NCBI GenBank assembly: GCA_029556335.1
Contig: JAKQFA010000051.1
Location: 1 to 20,142 of the forward strand
Reading direction: 5' to 3'
DNA length: 20,142 bases
DNA from: Methanobacteriota archaeon
Lineage (GTDB): Archaea > Methanobacteriota > Methanobacteria > Methanobacteriales > Methanobacteriaceae
Notes under the pieces: generated by a model
What the model was told of the DNA's origin: nothing
What the model saw: only the letters and a program-made list of their open reading frames with translations
Database searches by the model: none
In this document: positions 14,331-20,142 of the stretch, piece by piece
Numbering within the stretch: position 1 is the first letter of the stretch
Layout of the letters: every line of letters starts with the position of its first letter
Position numbers and translations under genes: made by a program

Positions 14331-15173
14331 ATGAGTATCATTGAAACCAGAGATCTAGACTATCACTACCCAGATGGAACCCACGCCCTGAAGGATGTTA
14401 ACATAAACATAAAAAAGGGTGAAAGAACTGCCTTTATAGGATCCAATGGGGCGGGGAAATCCACCCTATTCCTGCACTTCAACGGAATCCTAAGACCATC
14501 CTCGGGTAAGGTAGTAATTGGGGGTAAACCTGTTATAAGCCAGAAGAAAGAGCTCATGGAGATCCGGCAGAAGGTGGGCCTGGTATTCCAGAACCCTGAT
14601 GACCAGCTCTTTTCTCCAACTGTAGAGGAGGATGTGGCCTTCGGCCCCATGAACATGGGACTCTCCATGGAGGAAGTGGAGCAAAGGGTGGATGACTCCC
14701 TGAAGATGGTGGGTATGCAGGACTACAGAGGGAAGGCACCCCATCACCTCAGTGGTGGCCAGAAAAAAAGGGTGGCCATAGCTGGGATCCTGGCCATGGA
14801 CCCGGAAATCATGGTCTTAGACGAGCCCACCACTGGCCTGGATCCCTATGGGGCGGCCCAGATCCTGAAGATCCTCTACCAGCTCAACCAGGAGGGTATG
14901 ACCATCCTCCTCACCAGCCACGATGTGGACATGATACCCCTCTTCGCCAACCGGATCTACGTGATGCACCATGGAGCCATAGCTGGTGTGGGAAGCCCTG
15001 AGGAAATATTCACCAACCTGGAACTGATCAAGGAGAGTCACTTGAGGCAACCCCAGGTGGCAGATCTGCTCCGCCGCCTCCAAAATGATGGTGTAGGAGT
15101 GGATGTTAAATTGACTGTGAAAGAAGCACGCAAGGAACTGTTGAAGGTAATTAAGAGGGTGGAGTTAAGGTGA
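14331..15173 (+). CDS. ECF-type cobalt/nickel ABC transporter ATP-binding protein (CbiO-like)
   Basis: The protein has 280 residues, the usual length of EcfA/CbiO ATPases. Walker A is GSNGAGKST (37-45), the Q-loop is VFQNPDDQLFSPTVEEDVAFGP (Q87), the signature is LSGGQKKR (140-147), Walker B is IMVLDEP (160-166) and the switch His is H197 in LLTSHDVD. The FQNPDDQLF(S)PTVEEDVAFGP stretch is the hallmark of energy-coupling-factor ATPases for Co/Ni and vitamins. The ~50 residues at the C-terminus are family-typical. No CbiM/CbiN/CbiQ or other membrane partner is beside it. Instead the next gene, 8 nt on, is a nicotianamine synthase-like protein. The metal specificity is therefore suggested by context only. 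Its partner transmembrane proteins must be encoded elsewhere. Confidence 0.9.
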   Translation: MSIIETRDLDYHYPDGTHALKDVNINIKKGERTAFIGSNGAGKSTLFLHFNGILRPSSGKVVIGGKPVISQKKELMEIRQKVGLVFQNPDDQLFSPTVEEDVAFGPMNMGLSMEEVEQRVDDSLKMVGMQDYRGKAPHHLSGGQKKRVAIAGILAMDPEIMVLDEPTTGLDPYGAAQILKILYQLNQEGMTILLTSHDVDMIPLFANRIYVMHHGAIAGVGSPEEIFTNLELIKESHLRQPQVADLLRRLQNDGVGVDVKLTVKEARKELLKVIKRVELR

Positions 15174-15181
15174 TGATGTAA

Positions 15182-15952
15182 ATGAACTACCAGGAAAGAG
15201 TGCTGGAACTGGCAAATAAGCTGGAGAACTATTCCCCAGAGGAGATTACTGACACCCCCCTAGAAGAGCTTCTGTCATTCCTACCATTTCTGGAGGAAAT
15301 AGTCCAGGATACAAATCCCACACATAATATGGATGGTGGGCTAGAAAATGCATTCCAGGTTATCCAGGGCTTTTACAAGGGATTGATAATTAGAATGGAA
15401 AAGGATCAGGCCCGGAAGATTTTAGCCGCTACCAAGCCCTGGCCCTGGCTGCGTAACTATTATTTCTACAAAGACTACCAGGACTGGGTAACCAGGGAAC
15501 AGTCACTAGTTGAATTCGCACCCTATGACCGGGTGGCCTATATTGGTGGGGGTGCTTTGCCCCTGTCCCTGATACTCTACCAGCACCTCTTCGGGATCCG
15601 GGGGGTTAGCATTGAAAGGGATCCGGAACTGGCTGAGTTATCCTGGAAAGTTCTGCAAAAGTTGGATCTTGCCTCCCATGTCCAGGTGATCCACGGGGAT
15701 GAAACCTTCCTGGCCGAGATCGAATTCGAGGGATTTATAGTGGATGCCCAGGCCCAGCCCAGAAGACAGGTCTTCAATCATCTACATGCCGCCACCATCC
15801 CGGAGGCTAAAATAGTCTTCCGCAGCTACTATGGACCTCCCATACTCTGCCCACCGGTACAGGCAGAGGATCTGGCCGGCTTTGAAAGGCTGGATCAGTG
15901 CCCACCCACTGGTAGGGTTAAAAATATTTCAGTGGCGATCCGGAAGCTCTGA
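15182..15952 (+). CDS. Nicotianamine synthase-like protein 2
   Basis: The protein has 256 residues and is clearly paralogous to the gene at 12393. It has WLRNYYFYKDYQDWVTREQ (89-107), RVAYIGGGALPLSLILYQHL (117-136), GVSIERDPELAELSWKVLQK and VIHGDE. The N-terminal helical region is shorter and diverged. GGTGATGATG, overlapping the stop codon of the ATPase gene, provides the ribosome-binding site, and only 8 nt separate the two genes, so they are co-transcribed. The Pro of the GGGPLPL loop is Ala here. The two paralogues might form a heteromer, make different chain lengths, or use different acceptors. These are inferences. Confidence 0.83.
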   Translation: MNYQERVLELANKLENYSPEEITDTPLEELLSFLPFLEEIVQDTNPTHNMDGGLENAFQVIQGFYKGLIIRMEKDQARKILAATKPWPWLRNYYFYKDYQDWVTREQSLVEFAPYDRVAYIGGGALPLSLILYQHLFGIRGVSIERDPELAELSWKVLQKLDLASHVQVIHGDETFLAEIEFEGFIVDAQAQPRRQVFNHLHAATIPEAKIVFRSYYGPPILCPPVQAEDLAGFERLDQCPPTGRVKNISVAIRKL

Positions 15953-16292
15953 GTTGGAGTGTGTCATTTTACTTAAGGAACAGTTCCATCACCAAGAGCC
16001 AATTATTATTACTAATTTTTTTATAAAGCACATCCTGGTATTAATAATAATCTGGGAAAAGATATTATATATTTTTGAATTTAAATATCTACCCTGAGTT
16101 AATCTTAGAAAAAATTCAGCATACTTCGAAGACCCCATTTTATTTTCTGGACAGGTGTGAAGGAAGTTCCTCTGCCCCTCGTCTATCTTTTTTTAAAAAA
16201 CCTGGTGTATTATTTTAGACCCTTGTTTCCAGTGTAACGTAATAATATTCTACGAAGTATTACCACCTTTTTAAAGGACCCACCCAAAGTTC
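15953..16292. other. AT-rich non-coding stretch with partial operator half-sites
   Basis: No gene is supported. T7 at 16016-16022 is a likely terminator for the preceding operon. CGAAGTAT (near 16254) and its complement ATACTTCG (near 16121) occur once each, and TACGAAGTAT also occurs in operator copy 1 at 5964. A second T-run lies near 16189. Confidence 0.35.
16016..16022 (+). terminator. T-run terminator after nicotianamine synthase-like 2
   Basis: Seven T, 64 nt past the stop codon in an AT-rich context. Plausible archaeal terminator. Confidence 0.35.
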
Positions 16293-16323
16293 ATAATACT
16301 AAATTAATAAATAGTATTATATT
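16293..16323 (+). promoter_or_regulatory. Operator/TATA element, copy 3
   Basis: This is the most perfect copy: ATAATACTA (16293-16301), 10 nt, TAGTATTAT (16312-16320), a 9-bp perfect inverted repeat. The core halves AATACT and AGTATT are 12 nt apart as in the other two copies. The right arm continues into the TATA-like TTATATT. Transcription would begin near 16345, giving a ~110-nt leader to the surface protein gene. Confidence 0.6.
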
Positions 16324-16371
16324 GGGGGAAGAAACAATCATATCTCATATAATAAAACCCCAGGGAGGTGG

Positions 16372-16461
16372 ATGCCAGCCAAGAATGGTAATAAAACAAG
16401 AAATGACAAAGTAGCACAGAATTTTAAAAAAACCCTAAGAACATACCATAGAGGTGAGTAA
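16372..16461 (+). CDS. Possible 29-residue basic leader peptide ORF
   Basis: The ATG lies 3 nt after a near-perfect GGGAGG Shine-Dalgarno. The peptide starts MPAKNGNKTRNDK and ends TYHRGE, with many Lys/Arg. Its TAA (16459-16461) overlaps the GTG start (16454) of the giant surface protein by 8 nt, an arrangement that would allow translational coupling. The spacing between Shine-Dalgarno and ATG is short and there is no comparative evidence, so the call is tentative. Confidence 0.3.
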   Translation: MPAKNGNKTRNDKVAQNFKKTLRTYHRGE

Positions 16462-19400
16462 AATAAGAAAAAATGATTATAAAAAGCATTTACTGCTTTT
16501 AGCCCTGACTCTGGGCCTGGCTGTGGTGCTCTGTGGGGCGGTGTCCGCGGGAACTCCTCTCTTGGAGAACCAGTCAGGTACAGTATCAGGGGACTTGTAC
16601 GTCAACGCAAGCGAATACTGGGCACAAACCACAGGTGGAGCAACCAACGAGGTTACACAAACCAACACCCTACCAGACTATACCAGTATACAGTCAGCTA
16701 AGGTCTATGTCAACGTCTACTCTGGCTCAGGCAACAACAACTGGCCGGTGCGCACCACCACCAAACTGGATGGTAAAGGAGACGGTACCTACGTAACCCT
16801 GGGCACCGAAGACATGAACATCCCAGGCAGCGCGGATGGAACAGTCTACTGGCTAAACGACCACACCATGCGGGTTTACAGCGACTACCAAACCTGGTAC
16901 GATGTCACCAACCTCATCACCAGCAACAAACCCACCCTATACGTGAAAACAGAACCCATGGGCGGAGACGGCTACGACGGCCGCATCAAAATGCTAGCCC
17001 TGGTGGTGGCCTACAACGACGGAGACACCGACAAAATACATTACTGGGTCCTAAATGGACAAGACTGGACCACATCACAATCAAGCTCCACCTTTAAAAC
17101 CAGCAACTTCAACGGACAGGTAGACGCAGCCCAACTCAATACCATAGCCCTGTCCAGCACCGACGGAACATACCAAATCAACAGCAACACACTAACCGGA
17201 AACCTAATAAAAACAGGCTCCTACTACAAGGAACACAGCTGGGACGTGAAAAACCACATCACCCCCGGACTTGACAGCACCCTGGGCTACTCCAACGTGG
17301 GAGCGTCATTTAAAATGAACCTGGCCACCCTGGCTGTCCGGGAAAAAGCAGCACCCCTATCCAATGTGGATCTGACCATCGCTGGATCCGTGGCCTCGGT
17401 ACCCAGCACCGCCGTCTTTGCCAATGAAGCCAACACGATAAGGGTTACCGACATCAAAAACCAGGGAACGGACACCGCCACCAATGTCGTGGTAGCACTG
17501 TATGCCAGTGACACTGGAAACACACCGGTGGCCTCGACTACCATCCCCAGTTTGGCTGGTGGAGCACAGACCACCCTGGACCTGGTGGACCCAACCATCC
17601 GCACCACCGAAGGAGGCACCATAACCTACACCGTCGTCCTGGACCAGGATAACCTCATAACCGAAACAGATGAAAGCAACAACCAAAAAAACAGTGCAAA
17701 CATACCACTAAGATACAACGGATACAAGGGTAAACGGTACTGGACAGGTGGAAGCGACATCACCACCCAACATACCTACGACATAAGGGGAGACCTAATA
17801 TACTACACCCAACCAGCCAGTGCCTACAAAGCCGTGGGCTGGACCACCCGCACCGAAACCTGGACAGCCACAGACCTGCCAGTACCCAGCACGGGTACCG
17901 TGGAAAAGGCCCTGCTTTATCTGTCCTACAACTGGGACACCACCCCAGGCGGATACCCCAACCTGGTAACTACCTTCAACGGGAACACCCTAAACCTGGG
18001 AACACCCTACCGAGACTGGAGCAACTTCGGATTCTACGCCGACTACAAGTACGGCCTCTACGTAGTAGACGTAACCAGCCTAATAAACAAAAACGGAGAC
18101 AACACCCTAACCATGGCACCCGGCACTGGAAACACCAACGCCCTGTACCCCAGCACCCTAGCCATCATCTACACCGACCCCAACATGACCAGGAAGATGA
18201 TCTACCTCAACGAAGAATGCGATGAACTAGCAGTATCACAAACCAGTTACGGAACCACCCCAGAAGAAGCCACAGCCTACGCCATCTTCAACGGAGTAAA
18301 CACCAACAACATCAAAAACGCCACACTACACAGCTTCGCAGGCAGCGCCGGACCCAACGAAGGAAACCTACTATGGAACGGGAACAACCTACTCAGCAAC
18401 GCCTGGCAAGGAGCCAGTAACACCGCTTCAGCCCTAATAGCCGACGTAAAAAACTACCTAAGCACCAACAACCAGGCCGGAATCCAAGCCACCGACAGCG
18501 GCGGCATGCTCGCACTACAACAATTCCTGGTAGTGGAATACTCTGATGCAACACCAGTAGCAGACTTCACCGCAACACCAACCACCGGCAACGCGCCACT
18601 AAACGTGCAGTTCAACGATGCTTCCACCGGAGAAGTAAACAGCTACCAATGGGACTTCGACAACGACGGAACCACCGACAGCACCCAACAAAACCCAACC
18701 TGGACCTACACCACACCCGGAACCTACACCATCAAACTAACAGTAACCGGACCCGGAGGAACCGACGAAGAAACCAAAACAAACTACATAACCGTCAACA
18801 CACCAGCCGGACAGGCTGATCTGGTGGTGACGGATATTAAAGCTAACAGTGGAGCTGGGGAATTCATGTTCGCCAGCGAAGCCAACGTGATAAGTGTCAC
18901 TGTGAAAAACCAGGGAGATGCAGCCTCGGCTGCTACCACCGTGGATGTGAACATCGACGGAACCACCACCAACGTGGACATCCCAGCCCTAGAAGCAGGT
19001 GCCAGCCATACTGTAACTGTAAATGACCCCACATCAAGGACTGCCGGTGACAGTGTGCCTGTATCAGCCACTGCCGACCCCAGCAACAACATACCCGAAG
19101 CCATCGAAACCAACAACACCCTCACCGTCACACTAACCGTCTACAACAACGGATACAAAGGCAAAAGATACACCAAAGGTGAAGATTTAGAAACCAAACA
19201 AACCTGGGAGGGCAAATACGATGTGGTGTACTCCAACGGAAACTCAAAATACCGTGGCAGCGGCCACAACAACTGGGTAAATCCATACACCACCACCTGG
19301 ACCAGCACCGACCTGGTAATACCCTCCACTGCCACCGTAGTTAGCGCAAGACTCTACCAGGGCTACACCTGGAACACCCCCGGAGGAATACCTGACTTCA

Positions 19401-20142
19401 TAGCCACATTCAATGGTAACACACTATCTGCACCAACACACCACAGCGACACCAAAGGATTCGGAACCAGCAACTACCCCTCAGGACTACTAGTCTACGA
19501 TGTAACCAGCTACTTCAACACCGCAGGAAACACCCTGAGCATAATCAACGGAACCACCACCGGTGCAACAACCGGCCTGTACGGAAGCTACCTCATTGTA
19601 ATATACGAAGACCCCAACACCAGCACCAAAAAAATCTGGATCAACGACGGAGCAGACATGCTATACAGCGGAACCGCCCGTAGCGTGACCAACGAAGAAG
19701 CAACAGCCTACGCCACCTTCAACAGTGCCAGCACCACCAACCTAGGAAACGCCAAAATCATCAACATCCTAGCCTCAGCCAACGAAGCAAACAAAAGCAA
19801 ATTCCTCTTCAACGGCAACGAATACACAGGATTCTGGAACAACTACCTCAACGACCCACAAATCGGCTTCAGCACCTACGACGTAACCAACACCCTACAA
19901 AACGGCCTAAACACCGCCGGACTCCAAAGCTACATAGACTCCGGAAACGGAGACAACATGGTAGCCCTAAACAGCATACTAATAGCGGCCTACACTGACG
20001 TTCCTGAGGCTCCTATTGCCCAGTTCACGGCTACACCCCTATCAGGTGACGCACCACTAAACGTGCAATTCAACGATGCTTCCACCGGAGTAATAAACAG
20101 CTATGCTTGGGACTTCGACAACGACGGAACCACCGACAGCAC
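16454..20142 (+). CDS. Giant secreted surface protein (DUF3344 x3, CARDB x2, PKD x2), 3' end outside the window
   Basis: The frame stays open from a GTG at 16454 to the window end, 1229 residues so far. The N-terminus has a basic region (KIRKNDYKKH) and a hydrophobic core (LLLLALTLGLAVVLCGAV) ending near SAG, a Sec signal peptide. Modules in order: DUF3344-like (~45-300), CARDB (~302-415), DUF3344 introduced by YNGYKGKRYW (~420-690), PKD (~698-783), CARDB (~788-893), DUF3344 introduced by YNNGYKGKRY (~895-1175) and a second PKD (~1185 on). Such proteins are typical of methanogen cell envelopes and probably mediate adhesion or wall structure. GTG is the only standard in-frame start codon after the TAA at 16436; the nearby ATG at 16473 is in another frame and hits a stop. 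Large parts use almost only codons ending in C or A. Confidence 0.88.
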   Translation, partial: MSKIRKNDYKKHLLLLALTLGLAVVLCGAVSAGTPLLENQSGTVSGDLYVNASEYWAQTTGGATNEVTQTNTLPDYTSIQSAKVYVNVYSGSGNNNWPVRTTTKLDGKGDGTYVTLGTEDMNIPGSADGTVYWLNDHTMRVYSDYQTWYDVTNLITSNKPTLYVKTEPMGGDGYDGRIKMLALVVAYNDGDTDKIHYWVLNGQDWTTSQSSSTFKTSNFNGQVDAAQLNTIALSSTDGTYQINSNTLTGNLIKTGSYYKEHSWDVKNHITPGLDSTLGYSNVGASFKMNLATLAVREKAAPLSNVDLTIAGSVASVPSTAVFANEANTIRVTDIKNQGTDTATNVVVALYASDTGNTPVASTTIPSLAGGAQTTLDLVDPTIRTTEGGTITYTVVLDQDNLITETDESNNQKNSANIPLRYNGYKGKRYWTGGSDITTQHTYDIRGDLIYYTQPASAYKAVGWTTRTETWTATDLPVPSTGTVEKALLYLSYNWDTTPGGYPNLVTTFNGNTLNLGTPYRDWSNFGFYADYKYGLYVVDVTSLINKNGDNTLTMAPGTGNTNALYPSTLAIIYTDPNMTRKMIYLNEECDELAVSQTSYGTTPEEATAYAIFNGVNTNNIKNATLHSFAGSAGPNEGNLLWNGNNLLSNAWQGASNTASALIADVKNYLSTNNQAGIQATDSGGMLALQQFLVVEYSDATPVADFTATPTTGNAPLNVQFNDASTGEVNSYQWDFDNDGTTDSTQQNPTWTYTTPGTYTIKLTVTGPGGTDEETKTNYITVNTPAGQADLVVTDIKANSGAGEFMFASEANVISVTVKNQGDAASAATTVDVNIDGTTTNVDIPALEAGASHTVTVNDPTSRTAGDSVPVSATADPSNNIPEAIETNNTLTVTLTVYNNGYKGKRYTKGEDLETKQTWEGKYDVVYSNGNSKYRGSGHNNWVNPYTTTWTSTDLVIPSTATVVSARLYQGYTWNTPGGIPDFIATFNGNTLSAPTHHSDTKGFGTSNYPSGLLVYDVTSYFNTAGNTLSIINGTTTGATTGLYGSYLIVIYEDPNTSTKKIWINDGADMLYSGTARSVTNEEATAYATFNSASTTNLGNAKIINILASANEANKSKFLFNGNEYTGFWNNYLNDPQIGFSTYDVTNTLQNGLNTAGLQSYIDSGNGDNMVALNSILIAAYTDVPEAPIAQFTATPLSGDAPLNVQFNDASTGVINSYAWDFDNDGTTDS
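18593..18684 (+). repeat. PKD-coding repeat, unit 1
   Basis: The 92 bp match 20051-20142 at 84 positions by hand count, exactly 1458 bp (486 codons) upstream. They encode the PKD core with FNDASTG...WDFDNDGTTDST. Confidence 0.8.
20051..20142 (+). repeat. PKD-coding repeat, unit 2 (cut by the window end)
   Basis: Second copy of the PKD-coding segment at 18593. Similarity is still running at the last base, so the real repeat is longer. It suggests recent duplication or gene conversion within the gene. Confidence 0.8.

Noticed and set aside
15831..16097. Plus-strand 88-codon ORF overlapping the end of nicotianamine synthase-like 2
   Set aside because: Its first half is a shadow of the real gene in another frame and the rest is AT-rich intergenic DNA.
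16473..16502. ATG 16473 as start of the giant surface protein
   Set aside because: It is in another frame and meets a stop after nine codons; the signal peptide is encoded in the frame of GTG 16454.
1..20142. CRISPR array, insertion sequence or prophage
   Set aside because: No regularly spaced direct repeats, transposase, integrase or phage structural gene was found on either strand.

Overview
The window most likely comes from a methanogenic archaeon of the Methanobacteriales (Methanobacterium / Methanothermobacter type). The reasons are archaeal TATA boxes, Shine-Dalgarno motifs matching the archaeal 16S 3' end, a tRNA-Gln without encoded CCA, very large secreted proteins built from DUF3344, CARDB and PKD modules, a MEDS-domain histidine kinase, an FmdE-family protein, and two nicotianamine-synthase-like genes. 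The genus is an inference; no rRNA or mcr gene is present.

Layout. (a) 3-635 is the 3' end of a large surface protein with a very basic, aromatic tail. It is followed by a small membrane protein, a tRNA-Gln(CUG) gene and a 965-residue soluble MEDS/PAS histidine kinase. (b) 4799-5753 holds a two-gene membrane operon: an OB-fold-like anchored protein and a YdjM/YbcI-type metal-dependent hydrolase. (c) 5754-6522 has no protein gene. It carries a palindromic operator/TATA element and, at the expected distance, a candidate ~200-nt structured RNA that ends in a 15-bp hairpin and a T-run. (d) 6523-9795 on the minus strand holds DUF4213/DUF364 (putative heavy-metal chelation), a methyltransferase, a variant FmdE-like zinc-finger protein and a second methyltransferase. 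(e) 9796-10912 is a long non-coding stretch with a second copy of the operator/TATA element and at least three strong hairpins upstream of a small XRE-type regulator. (f) 11042-12243 (minus) is a translationally coupled GNAT acetyltransferase / methyltransferase pair. It is divergent from (g), a plus-strand locus at 12393-15952: nicotianamine synthase-like 1, radical SAM, then ECF-type metal-transport ATPase and nicotianamine synthase-like 2. (h) 16454 to the window end is the 5' part of a giant secreted surface protein, preceded by a third operator/TATA element and a possible 29-codon leader ORF.

How it may fit together. The most interesting reading is a metal-homeostasis neighbourhood: two paralogous nicotianamine-like synthases, an unusual radical SAM enzyme with extra cysteine clusters, and a lone cobalt/nickel-type ECF ATPase, with a DUF364/FmdE-like/methyltransferase operon nearby. 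This suggests synthesis, modification and transport of a small metal ligand (nickel or cobalt would suit a methanogen), but no gene here proves it. A second, independent signal is an operator-promoter (TAATAC-N12/13-AGTATT overlapping the TATA box) found three times within 10.5 kb, ahead of the candidate RNA, the XRE regulator with its structured leader, and the giant surface protein. That pattern suggests a local regulon.
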